A DNA stretch of 64,000 nucleotides, taken from the NCBI GenBank assembly GCA_002633025.1, contig NMRB01000610.1:228243-292242 (forward strand), given 5' to 3'. The translations under genes and the position numbers were made by a program. Shown piece after piece: positions 1 to 11,100 of the stretch. The stretch comes from Notospermus geniculatus. Taxonomy: Eukaryota; Nemertea; Pilidiophora; Heteronemertea; Lineidae. A model generated the notes under the pieces. That model made no database searches, was not told where the DNA came from, and saw nothing but the letters and a program-made list of their open reading frames with translations. Each line of letters starts with the position of its first letter. Position 1 is the stretch's first letter.

Positions 1-13
1 GGGGGGGGGGGGG

Positions 14-217
14 CGGTTGCATGGTTAGGGCTGTGGACTCGTGATTGGAAGGTCGCGGGTTCGATCCCCGGCCGTGCTCTCAACTGGCCTGAAATGTCCA
101 TCGTGTGCGCTATATTGTGACTGCCCTTTGGTTTCTACAGAAAGGTTTCTGAAGCGCTTTGAGAGCGTAATACGCTATGAAGCGCTATATAAGAACTCAC
201 CATTATTATTATTATGA
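14..217 (+). mobile_element. tRNA-derived SINE, plus orientation
   Basis: The head has a tRNA-like A box (around TGGTTAGGGC) and a clear B box (GGTTCGATCCC) about 30 bases later. A tRNA-unrelated body follows, then a simple (ATT)n tail. A second copy in the opposite orientation lies at 26,491-26,738, confirming a dispersed repeat. The window opens with 13 G residues just before it, so the 5' boundary may be affected by an assembly edge. Confidence 0.75.
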
Positions 218-274
218 TGTGATTGATTTCATCAGGGGCCGTGGTGCACTTAACAATAACCGCGTAACTGGGCC

Positions 275-1112
275 ACGGTATTGCCATTTTTTGCCGGCAG
301 CCGGCGTCAACGGCGGTGATTGCATCATTCTCCAATACATAGTCTTGCCTTTTGCCCCAGTGATTACAGTACAATGCATACCGTTCCATGGATACCCTAG
401 GGACGAGAGTTACTTTACAGGGGGCGAGATTGATAAGCGGTATTTAACATTGTCAATAGAGGTCACACTTAACGCGGCATTCGGAACTCCCGAAGGCAAC
501 TGCTCGGCAATTTCCGTAGACACTCGCATTTCCCCTCGAACACAATTCCAAGGCAGCCACCTTGAACGCGCAAGGATTCCCATTTTCTGTGGGTTTGGAT
601 GCGGTCGCCTCATCACACCCTGCGCATGAATGAAATAGTAGGACACACAAAAATGTTGCGTTATTGATCAATAATTGGCAGATTGGGTGAGATATCGGTA
701 AGTTTAAATACAGTGTATAATATGCCTCAACTTTATCCAGAAAATAAGGTTGGATATCTTAACAGGCCAAAATTCGGCCAAAATAGTCCCACGGTCGGTC
801 ACGTGGGTTTGCTGATAAACAACATGGCTGCCTTGGACTTGTGTCCGAGGTGAAATGCGTCGCCCAGTGGACAGATAACTAGCCTCAGGTCGTTCCGAAT
901 GTTAACGCGGGTGTATTTAGCGCAGGATAGGGAAGGAACCGCTTATCAATCTCGCCCTATGTAGAGTAACTCTCGTTCCTGGGGCGCCAACGTATGCACC
1001 ATTGTATTGCAATCATACCTTCTCCAACACAGGGGCGAAAGCCAAAACTACGGTATTGGAGAATGATGGAGTCACCTCTGGTTGCGCCGGCTGTCGACAA
1101 AAAATGGCGACT
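275..1112. mobile_element. Large foldback element with ~170-bp inverted arms
   Basis: The left arm (about 283-445) and right arm (about 934-1,105) are imperfect inverted copies. For example, GATTGATAAGCGG on the left matches CCGCTTATCAATC on the right, and both share the CTCCAATAC / GTATTGGAG segment. About 490 bases lie between the arms and show no coding potential. The arms are long for a MITE, so a foldback DNA transposon remnant is the best description. Confidence 0.6.
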
Positions 1113-1219
1113 GATGAGCTACATGTAAAAGATGGAACACGTGGACTCTAATAATGTTTGTTGATCAGATCGCGTTTAGGACTGTACACTTGTCTCATTT
1201 GTATTAATTTGATTTGTAG

Positions 1220-2863
1220 CTTGGTGTTTCGCGGAGACTAGATGGCGTCCGAATTGCCGTTGCTTCATTTGCGGCAAACCCAGAGAAAGATTTCTCAGAT
1301 AACGCTGGTTTTCATACGAACGTTGGAATGGATCCCAACGTTATCGACGGCCTCATAGACGCCCTAGCGTACAATAGTATGTATAATATTCTTATGGCAA
1401 TCTGTAATACATTTATGTACACTCATGCCAAAAAGTAAATGGACAGTGGTTTTTTTACACTGTGCATGAACTTGAAACTTGGTGTACCCTATAGTAAAAA
1501 CTACCTCTAGACCGAAACTTTTGATTTTACTTGGGGGGGGGGGGGTCATTTTTTAGGCAACCGATATAATATAATTTATTCATCGATGACGTAGTTGCTG
1601 TCGCATTAACGTATTAGAATACACATTTGTACCATTTCAGAGGGCGATACCAATATCAATGGAGCTCTCGGACACTTTAAGAGAAACATGCTGCCAATCA
1701 ATTTGGGAAACCAAGGTCGCGAGACACCAAGACAGTACCTTTTCGTTCTTTCAGATGGTAAGTTATCAGAGTTGCTATTCTATGAATTGGTAGTGTTCTA
1801 TGGGCTATCACAAATGTCCCTGCTGCCACTGCGTCTTTCAGCATATCAAGTAAGAACGAGAGAGTTTTGGTGCATGTTGGATATTTGAATTTCCACTTCG
1901 CGCCTACGCAAAAAGACGCTCTTGCAGCAGACGATATTTGTGGTACCAACCCATCTCCTGAAATACATTACGTCGTGGAAATGAAGTCCAATTTCGTATT
2001 TCATACTTCGTATTTCGCCAGGTTTGCGAAACCTAACTAATAACCTGTCCTCCTGAAACATAACATTCTATTCTTTGAACCGACTGGACTTGGCCCGCGG
2101 AACGAGTTAGGACTTTCCCCCATCCACCGGTCACAATAATTCGAACAGCTGTTTTTTTCGCATACATGTACATCTCTAACGGATGCATTAGGATTATGGT
2201 GACTTAAAATTTGTTAACTTTTGTGGTAGTATTTTTGGAATCTATTTTAAAAGTCTGTTCAGGGCTTTGAGAGTTGATTTGACATGAATTTGCAGGAAAA
2301 TTTACCATTGGTGGCTCACCGGTACCGGCAGCGTTGAAACTTAAATCTGAAGAAAAAATCGAGATATTCTGCGTAAAAGTCGGGAATGATAAGACGTCCA
2401 AGGAAGCTGGCGAACATATAAATACCCTGAAGGAAATGTCCTCAGAAAAGGAAATGAACGCGGACGGATCAGATCCACATTTCTTTCATCTAAGGGACTA
2501 CGAAACCTTTTCGTTTTTGTTTGATATACTACTGAATGGTTCTGCTGGTAGGTAAAAGCAAGCTGGCTTGATATACTTACAAGTTGGAAGTTTAAATAAA
2601 CGTTGATGATAGAATTTGGGGTAGGCCTACCCCGGTACACATTGTTGTCATGGGAACAGGTGGCCATCTTGTGAGCTTATCATGATGTACTTGTATCTCA
2701 TCTCGTCTTATAGCCGTTGTTGTTGTTGGCGTCGTTGTTGTTGTCGTCGTCGTCGTTGTTGTTGACGTCGTCATCGTTGGTGTTATTGGCGTCGTTGTTG
2801 TATTTTGGCGTCGTCGTCGTCGTTGTTTTTGTTGTTATTGGCGTTGTTGTTGTTGTCGTTGGC

Positions 2864-2903
<40 letters not shown>

Positions 2904-5900
2904 TTGTTGTGTACGTGATTTAATGCTGCTCTCCTTTTCTTTGTTTAGATTATAGCCGCTGCGGTATCGCGGGCAAAACAGGGATTACACTTGGTAAAAT
3001 CATTGGAGGGAATATTGCTAAGGACGGGGCGTGGCCGTGGATGGCGGCACTTTTCTTTGCGGGGGCGGGCAATATCAAACTTCCGCAAGTGAGTGGATTT
3101 GAGAATATGCCTTTAATTTAAAAGATTTGGTATAATGTGGGGATATCATGGACTTCTAATGACCGAAATCGACTACGCTCGAGTCTGACCGAGAATCGAA
3201 TCTGTGACAAGGAGGTAGGCGAAGAGAGGTTAAAACTGGGGTTAAAGTGAAAAGTCGGATGAGAACCTCAACCGTAGCAGTATCAACTACATGTACCTCT
3301 ACGTAGTTGATATCATTTCTCATAGAGCATTTAAAGCAAATGGCCCGCGGGGTTTGTTTACATTTTTGGTGGTACCTTTTATAGAGCCTAGCCTCCAGGC
3401 AAAGCCTTGCTCCAGTCATATGCAAAACCTGTGCAAATATGCGAACGTAAACACTGGGGACGAGGTTACATTAAAAATTGGTTAAAATGGGTTAATGACG
3501 TTTTCAAATTCAGTCAGTCGAAATGTACTTTTTGTGCAATTCACATTGATTTTGAAGCGGTAGATTTTGCAGAATACGCCTCCGAAGTTTGGCTGTCTAT
3601 GGAGGAATAACCTAGGTTATTCCTCCATGGGCTGTCTAATGCATTTCCCATTAAAGTAAAATCCTTCTTTCGCCTTTTTCTCAAAATTACGCTTGATATT
3701 GAGGACCAACTGTCACGGCGCCCCAACTGAATGTAAACAAACACCGCGCGCCATTTGCTTAATGAACTTTTGATGACAGTCTCATTGGGCCGAATTTATA
3801 AAACATAGCAAAAGCTTACAAGCCAAAGCCCCAAGGCCAAGCTTTTGCTTGTAAAGGAGAAGCACAAGCCAAAGACTTTGCTCACAAACGTAATCATAAT
3901 TAATTGCTTAACCTCTAATGACCCTTTCTAGTTATAAAGCCAAGCAAGGTTTTCTATCTGATGAAGCTAATGCTCGCAAGACAAAGCTTCTGCTAATTCT
4001 TATAGGGAGTTGCTTGTTCTATTTTATAAATACCTCTTCAAGAAAAAGCCCAGAAAAAGCAAATGCTAGTCTTTATGAATTCGGCCCAGTGGGCCGAATT
4101 CCCTATAAGAATTAGCAGAAGCTTTGTCTTGCGAGCATTAGCTTCATCAGATAGAAAACCTTGCTTGGCTTTATAAGAAAAGGTCATTAGGTTAGGCAAT
4201 TCATTATGAATATGTTTGTGAGCAAATTCTTTGGCTTGTGCTTCTCCATGACAAGCAAACGCTTGGCCTTGGGGCTTTGGCTTGTAAGCTTTTGCTGTGT
4301 TTTATAAATTCGGCCCATTGTCACAGTGACTGACCAGCCATTTCTATTGATAGTTCAAACGAACAATGGCGGCATGTGGTGGTACAGTGCTTAACAGGGA
4401 GTGGATACTTACAGCCGCCCACTGCTTCCAAGGAGTTTACTTTAATAACCCAGCACGACTTATGGTTAGAATAGGTAAGTGCAGCCAACGCATAGCAAAA
4501 TGATTTACATGTATACAAGTAAATGTATTTTGAGGCTATCCTTTCCAGAAAACATTTTTTCTTACGAAAGTGAACGTTTAAGGGATCGTCCATAAAAATC
4601 AATGTGCTTCACAATCCTAACAATGTTAGGATTGGGTTTGACCCTTCCCCTTCCCCTGTTCCTAATATAAAAACATTGACAAATATATCCAACCATTGAT
4701 TTCTTTTGATCAATACATGTATTTTTGACCTGAAAACAATCCTAACAAGGGGTTGACCCCCTCCCCCTTCCTAACCGTTAGGATTGTGACGCACATTAGG
4801 GAGGTTTCGAAATCAAACGATAAACGTAAACGTTAACGACAACTTTATTTTCGTACCGAAAAAATGCAATGCAAAATCTGGTTAAGGTGTAGTATGAAAA
4901 ATAACGTTGTCGTAAAGTTTTGGTTTATCGTTTGATTTTGGAAACCTCCCCAATGACTTTTATGGACGATCCCTAAAACCTACCAGAAATTGCAACATGG
5001 TCACAGGTGCAGCAACATTTATTGTATATCGTTTAACTAGATTGCAGAAAATGTCAGAAAGAAACAGCATGTTGTTTAAGCTTACACGATATACCAACGT
5101 GACTTTTTCTGTTTACAGGTGCAAATAATCTTACACAAACAATGGCTGATGAACCGATGGCGGTCAGTGATAGAAGAGTGAGGTCCATACATACCCATCC
5201 GAGCTGGGTCCTTAATGCTGGGAAAAAGACCATGGCTCGCGGAGATAGCTTTGCCGGTGATATTGCCTTACTTCGTCTTCACTCACCGATAGAATTCACG
5301 AAAACTATCAGGCCCATATGTCTCGCTGCCAAAACCCAAGGTATGTATAGTGCTTTCCAGAATGTCCAGTCATTTTTGCACTCATTTGACCTTGCAATGG
5401 AACCAAACCACAAGCCACAAATTGGCCAGTTACGTGGACGAGATGCATCGAGGCACTATTTTGCCAAGGGTCACACGTTCTAGCCCGTTTTACGATTTTT
5501 TTAGGAGGGGCAGGACGTTTTGAGAACTACTTCAGTGTGACAGGCCCTTTATACCCCAATCACACTGAGAGTTCTCAGTACGTCCTTGAAAATTTTGCCG
5601 CACGGGCTCAAACTGTGTGCGAACGGAGTGGACGTAGTGGCAACTTTTTACAGTCTTTTTACGAACTTCATGGATGGGAAGGGTGCTACAGAACATCGAG
5701 GCATTATTTGGCCAAGGGTTACACGTTCTAGCCCGTTTTACGATTTTTAGGACGGGGCAGGACGTTTCGAGAAGTACTTCAGTGTGACAGGCCCTTAAGA
5801 GGCCAAAGTTCCAGTAAATTTTGCAAAAGGTCATATTCGGTTTTTTTCAGAAGTTAAAGATGAAGTGGGTGTCGTCACCGGGTGGGGTCGACCGGGTAAT

Positions 5901-6656
5901 GAGAGTTTAACAGCAGCAGACTTAGACAAGTCTGATGAAATGTCTAACGAACTGATGCAGGTTCGGCTTCCGGTTGTCACAACGGAAGAAAATTCCGTAA
6001 AATGTCCAAACAAAGCGGGGGAGAAGACCATATGCGCAGGTATGTAACTGACGTATTCTGGAAGTGAAAATGTTTGCCATACACAAGTCAGTCTTATGAT
6101 GATGTGAATGTAAACAAAAGCTCTGATTGGCTGCTGAGAAATATGCTGCGCAACGATTTGATTTAAGTTCTTTTTGTGACAATGTGAGAAAGACTTGATT
6201 ACATGTATCTTCCTGTACATGTACATGTTAATACGGAATTTTATTATATGTATTTTTATAATATGTATTTTGATGATTTGTGTTTTCGCTGTAATAGGTG
6301 ATGCCACAGTTGTAAAAGACAGTTGTAAAGGTGACAGTGGAGGACCTCTGATGATTCAAGTGCAAGACGATGATAGCAATGAATCAAAATGGCTCCAAAT
6401 AGGTTCGTAGGTCTGAGTAAAACTCTTAGAGGCCTTTTCTGACCGGCTATGCGTAACACATCTTTTTTGGGCACTCGCATTAAAATGGCGTCTGATGGTT
6501 TGGTGAGAAATTTGTGTATTTTTGGCGCATATTCCTTTCGTTTTAGGTATTGTCTCCAATGGAGTTGGATGTGCAAACCGGGAAGCAGAATTTGGCAGGT
6601 ACACGGACGTCAGAGAGTACTTAGACTGGATCGAGGAGACCATGGCAAATAATTAA
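1220..6656 (+). CDS. vWA plus trypsin-like serine protease, complement factor B/C2-like (5' partial)
   Basis: Nine exons were assembled by eye: 1220-1376, 1641-1757, 2296-2547, 2949-3088, 4354-4474, 5119-5340, 5851-6039, 6298-6402, 6547-6656. All are bounded by AG/GT with matching phases; together 1,413 nt, 470 residues plus stop. Exons 1-3 are the C-terminal part of a von Willebrand A domain: the MIDAS threonine (GDTNINGAL) and aspartate (LSDG, then GGSP) are visible, but the DxSxS strand must lie upstream. Exon 4 carries a zymogen cleavage site (GK/IIGG, residues 192-196). The catalytic triad is His245 (TAAHC), Asp310 (DIALL) and Ser413 (GDSGGP); Asp407 six residues earlier predicts cleavage after Lys/Arg. 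Cysteines fit the standard pairs except 136-201, which is absent. The vWA-to-protease order is that of complement factor B/C2, but a normal IIGG terminus is unlike vertebrate factor B. Domain calls are firm; orthology is inference. Confidence 0.85.
1811..2038. mobile_element. Family C MITE, partial copy in intron 2 of the protease gene
   Basis: It carries the family C internal motifs (CACAAATGTCCCTGCTGCCA and GTGGTACCAACC) and the right terminus GGTTTGCGAAACC. Family C is the most abundant element here: at least nine copies, full length about 390 bp, long imperfect inverted arms with ends resembling GAGGTTTCGCAAATCTGACG. This copy lacks the outer left arm. Confidence 0.75.
2713..2913. repeat. 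Trinucleotide microsatellite (GTT/GTC)n then (GCT)n
   Basis: About 200 bases of imperfect GTT, GTC and GTTATTGGC-type triplets are followed by an uninterrupted run of GCT units. It sits in the intron just upstream of exon 4 of the protease gene. It is open in several frames by composition only and is not coding. Confidence 0.9.
3089..3598. other. Intron 4 of the protease gene, first half: nothing recognised
   Basis: Between the exon 4 donor and the palindrome at 3,599 I see no repeat family, RNA gene or conserved coding signal. It is ordinary single-copy-looking intron sequence. Confidence 0.5.
3599..3628. repeat. 30-bp perfect palindrome
   Basis: A perfect inverted repeat is centred on CCTAGG (GGAGGAATAACC / GGTTATTCCTCC). 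It may be the scar or solo terminus of a deleted inverted-repeat element. Confidence 0.8.
3779..4325. mobile_element. ~540-bp near-continuous foldback element abutting exon 5
   Basis: The two arms, each about 260 bases, are inverted copies almost to the centre, where GGGCCGAATTC recurs inverted. Shared segments include CAAAAGCTTACAAGCC and CCCCAAGGCC. The right arm ends about 30 bases before the exon 5 acceptor at 4,354, leaving very little native intron for branch point and polypyrimidine tract. Confidence 0.8.
4581..4974. mobile_element. Terminal-inverted-repeat element (GGGATCGTCCATAAAA) hosting a nested family A MITE
   Basis: The outer termini AGGGATCGTCCATAAAA and its reverse complement at 4,957-4,974 frame an element in intron 5 of the protease gene. 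Inside are an ATCCTAACAATGTTAGGAT palindrome and, at 4,797-4,951, a complete family A MITE, so at least two insertion rounds occurred. Confidence 0.75.
4797..4951. mobile_element. Family A MITE (~155 bp)
   Basis: Its long inverted termini contain GGAGGTTT followed by ATCAAACGATAAACGTAAAC. Other copies lie at 18,658-18,813, 21,524-21,655 and 58,297-58,460. The last is present in only one copy of the duplicated segment, which gives an empty site for comparison. Confidence 0.85.
5345..5806 (+). mobile_element. Two tandem family B MITEs in intron 6
   Basis: Two adjacent head-to-tail copies share TAGCCCGTTTTACGATTTTT and GGGGCAGGACGTTT, and end with CTTCAGTGTGACAGGCCCTT. The first is 5'-truncated; the second runs from about 5,548. 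The inverted termini pair ATCACACTGAG with CTTCAGTGTGA. Related copies lie at 14,951-15,282 and, inverted, at 50,480-50,942. Confidence 0.8.
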
Positions 6657-7303
6657 AAAGGAAATTTACATGTAGTTTATCGAATGAGAGACGTGTTGAG
6701 GAAAGAATTCTTTGAAAAAGAAGCTGCTCACTGATACTGCAAGAAAACGGTCATTTTACAACGCTTTAGAGGGAAGTTCACACGAAATGCGGTTTGTATT
6801 TTCGCCTCCTTCGAAGGCAATGAGGAACCGGCGGAACTACTCCGTGACGTGGCGCTGACGAACAACTCAGTTAAAAGTATGACGTCGAAAGTCAAACCAA
6901 CGTTATTTGCCATTTAATTCTGAAACTACACCCTACTTCTAGCCCTAAATATACCTGAAGCAGTCCACTGAATTTTGAATTTTACGCGTTCATCATCAAG
7001 TATAGGACTGACTCAATGTATCTGAGTATTTTCAAAAGAAAATTCAAGTGTGAACATGATGAATTTCATCGATAAAATTCACTAATTTAGCATATGACAT
7101 AAATAACAGACCGAAGAGCGACGTCATTGATTCTGAATGACGCATTTCACATAACGTCACGACGTCAATGACGTTTTCAACGTCGCAGCGCATGCGTTCT
7201 TGTGAAAAAACTGAGTTGTTGCCCAGCGCCTCCTTTTAGCACGCCGGTTCCCCATAGGGGATACTCAGATTGTTCTTTTCTATCATTCACTGTTAGAAAT
7301 ATT
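6657..7303. other. Intergenic, 3' of the protease gene: nothing recognised
   Basis: This stretch includes the likely 3' UTR of the protease gene. I see no canonical AATAAA close to the stop and no repeat family or RNA gene. Confidence 0.5.
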
Positions 7304-7592
7304 AACAGAGGAGTTTACAGAAAATTCCTGCAACAGAGTCTCGGGACATGGATCTGTAAAATTACAGACACAAAGAAATGTTAACACTTGACTGGGAGCT
7401 GACCAAATTATACATGTATTTTTATACTGCTCTCAGAAAGCATCATTATGGAAAGTCCAACCAATACAGGAAAACATAAATCATACATGTCATTATGACA
7501 TGTATGATTTATGTTTTCCTGTATGACTCATACCATATGTAAATTTACAGAAAGTTCCGGGGACTCTGCTGCAGGCAATTTCTGTAATTATT
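7304..7592. mobile_element. Nested foldback with a 61-bp near-perfect palindrome at its core
   Basis: The outer arms share TTTACAGAAA-type ends and GCAACAGAGTC / GACTCTGCTGC. At the centre, 7,464-7,524 is a near-perfect palindrome (ATACAGGAAAACATAAATC and its complement around CATTATG). Confidence 0.75.
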
Positions 7593-7866
7593 ACAATAAT
7601 TTCAAACAGTGTTGGCCACTTTAATAACTACAACAGAAACATCGTTTTTTATATTTATATATCACTAAATAGTTTATACAATATTTACATTTTGGCAGTT
7701 AAAAAGTCAATGATATAAACAAGAGGGGCAGTCATAGCAATATCCCTCCTTAATTTTGTATAAAAGTGTCGTCCGCAATGTTCCCCTACAATAGACTGAC
7801 GGAATAAGGGGGGAAATGAGCGATAAATTGACAGGTGACTTGTTAAGTGAACGCCACTGCGTTTTT
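7593..7866. other. Intergenic spacer: nothing recognised
   Basis: AT-rich sequence between the foldback and the family E element, with no gene or repeat that I recognise. Confidence 0.4.
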
Positions 7867-8005
7867 GTTAAGCGGCCTATCCACGTGCAATATTATTGCA
7901 CATTACGAGGATCAAAATGGGTAATATTATTGCCAATCTTTCATCCATCCATTATGCCAGAAGCACACGACACCTTTTTTGGGCACCATATTGTGCAATA
8001 AATAT
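7867..8005 (+). mobile_element. Family E MITE, right end eroded
   Basis: It starts TTAAGCGGCCTATCCACG and is closely similar to the intact copy at 39,224-39,383. Both contain GCAATATTATTGCAC and CATTATGCCAGAAGCAC. It lies in the likely 3' flank or 3' UTR of the minus-strand PRDM12 gene. Confidence 0.8.
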
Positions 8006-8109
8006 ATATTGTAGGCCTACATGATGGACCGCTTTAGACTGATTTATGCACGATTACGTCATCATCAAGTTTTCAGAGTGACGCTTCAGATATGTTCTAC
8101 GAAAGTCCG

Positions 8110-11100
8110 CTATTCCTGTTCTCTCTGTGCCGTAGTCATTGTAAACGGTCGGTGCCTTGCGCTCTTTTGGTGAGCCCGCAGTCCAGCTAGCTGGGAATAT
8201 GCACTCTGGCACATGTTACAACGATATGGCTTTTCCCCTGAAAAGTAATGAATTCGGAGAAATTACATTCAAAAATTCAAAAACAGGGCCACATCACAAA
8301 AGTAAATAAGGGTAGTCGCAGCTACACGCCGTCAAAATTGCTTATAAATCATGTAAATAGTGGGCTACAGCTACCTGTAGATAGGCTACCAACAATGCAG
8401 CCTACATCCGATTGGCACTGCTTCTGCGATAGTGCAATTGCCTCACAGTACATTGTTATGAACACCACACTGTGCATTCAGCAGTGGACGGTACCAGGCA
8501 CGTGGAACAGCCACAGTTGCGTACCCGAGTTAGCCAATAGAGAGCTGCTTTTAAAACGTAGAACCTTGTTTTTGCTATAACTGAATTCTGTTGGAGAATT
8601 TGATTGGTTGGTTTCTTTAGCCACTGACATCCACCCGCCGATATATTCCGGCGCAGCGACGGGCAGGTAAACAGTTTAATACGAAAAACAACAGCCAGAT
8701 GGCGTCGCACTTGCAAGAACGAAGAACAACATTTAATCAACTTAAGGTAGAAAATTATCTTTTTGTGACAAAATCACTTCTGTACACATACATACCGGTG
8801 TGTAATCTTGTGTGGTTTCGTAACGTTGATGATTGGCTGAAACTTCTGTGGCAGTATTTACATATAAATGGTTTCTCAAGAGTGTGAATGCGCATGTGCG
8901 ACCGGAGGTTACTCCGCGAGTTGAAGCCTCTCCTGCAGATGACGCAATGAAGACGACTTGGTGATGAGGAATATTGGGTTTCCGTTTCTGTAATTAAAGA
9001 TAAATGAAATTTGTTCACAGCAGAAGAAGGGCAAAGCATATACCGGTCGATTAACCTATGTATTTTTACACCCGATCCAGCGGCGTAGGCTGGGAATGGG
9101 TGCACGAACTCCCATTAACCCTGCAGCAGCAGCAAGTACCATCTCTCAGGCAACAAAACCTTAAAGGAGTTCAACGTCCAAGTTGTAAACAAAACAGTTT
9201 GTTTACAAACAGTGGTCGGCAAACTAGTTTTATTCCTTCGTGAAGGTGGCAGCACCAGTAGCACCCCGTGATCGTTAGATTGGTGCCCGGTCCAATGCAA
9301 CTCACTCACGATATTCACGTCAGTAGACGTCACCGACAATAGGTGGCAGCACCGCAGGCGTCGCGTGGATAGAGAACCAGTGAGTGAGTATTTACAACTT
9401 GGACGTCCAGCTCCTTTAAAGGTAGTGTAATGTACCACAGGTATTTTCATGGGGCGTGAAAATCATTGTTTATTTACATTTGTTTGTTTGAGTCTAGTCT
9501 TTCTTTGTCTTATGAGAAATATTTTGGTGGTATGCCCCTCTAGAAATTATTTTGATACCGAAAGTATTCAGTTTGGTGGGTTGGCATGTCCCAAAAGTCC
9601 AAAATAACATAATGTAAACATCCATGTTTACAAACATTGAATGTAAACAATGAAGTCATGGTACATGTATATTATCTTTAATGTTAGATTCTTTATTGTG
9701 GCCTTGTTGATTCATGACTAAATCAGCAGCACCAAAATTCACACTTAGTTTACTGTTGAATCCCACCTTCCCAAGATATGCACCCCTCCCCCCCCTCCCA
9801 GACCAGCCTACGCTTCTGCGATACTGACATATTGTACACACAGCATACAAATGTACCTATTTAAACCAGAATGCATGCACCTGTTTGAATAAATCACGAA
9901 AATGTATACAGTATGTAAGTTGTTTTATTCCATTGCTACTGGTCGCCTTTGCTACATGTACTTCCTCAGTGTTTTGTTGAATCATAAAAAGTACGAAACA
10001 GATTTTGTGGCAGAGCCCAGTTGTAGTTCAAATATTAGTGAGGTTTCGCAAATCTGACGAAACACGAAGTATGAAATACGAAATTGGACTTCATTTCCAT
10101 GACCTAATGTATTTCTAGAGATGGTTGGTACGACAAATGTCCTACACTCGGCCCCAGTGTGTATCCGACGTCCCGGTCTTCCACACACTGGCACTTTTGG
10201 GGCTCAAAAGCCGTGAACACCACCAGATGGCACTCCACTGGGCTCCAGCCAATCACCACGCTTTCTCACTCATAATTGCCGCGGAAATTCCGCGAAACTA
10301 AGCGAAATGAGAAGTGCCCGTGCCCGTGCTGCCACCACGCGGTCTTTACGACTGTTAATCTCTAAAAGAGCCAGACGCGGAGTGTGACTTGCCGAAGGGG
10401 TGAGCAGCGTCTGGCCAAGCAAGACTACAAATGTCCCTGCCGCCAGTGCGTCTTTTAGCATATCATGTAAAACGGAGACGGTTATGGCGCATCTTGAATT
10501 TTTAAATTTCCACTTCGTACATGTATCTATGAAGTGGAAACGAAAAAGATCAATTCCAAAGTTATATAGACTGTAACTCTATCGGTCTAACATCATGATC
10601 ATAAGCTAATAGACGATCTTGCCGCAGGCGAAATTTGTGGTACCAACCATCTTCTGAAATACATTACGTCATGGAAATGAAGTCCAATTTCGTATTTTGT
10701 ACTTCGCGTTTCGTCAGATTTGCCAGAAACCTCACTAGTTTTAGAAGTGGAAGGTGCAAAACGCGATTCGAACCCCGATCCGTCCATTGGGACATACTGG
10801 TATTCAAACCGAATTTTGGTGTGATAGAATGTAATGCATTCGTCTTCCTGATGTCCCCTCTATTTTTGTTTGTCATGGGATGAAGGGCCTTTATCTCTCC
10901 AGAGTCCAACTGAATATAGTGCCGCTTAAAGCAAGGTTCATTGGCGCACGGATCCGGTCCGTTTTCAGTCCGTTTGCCCCTATTTTTGCGGATACGACAA
11001 CGCAGAAGTCAATATGGTCGTTTTTTACGGACCTGAGTCGGACAGAATCCGTGTACCAATGAACCCTGCATAATCCGTAAATGTATTGTTGGGGGTATCT

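Noticed and set aside
177-629. 150-codon plus-strand open frame
   Set aside because: It starts in the SINE tail and continues into the foldback arm, so it is repeat sequence.
2717-2923. Open frame rich in Leu, Val and Ala
   Set aside because: Produced by the triplet microsatellite in an intron.
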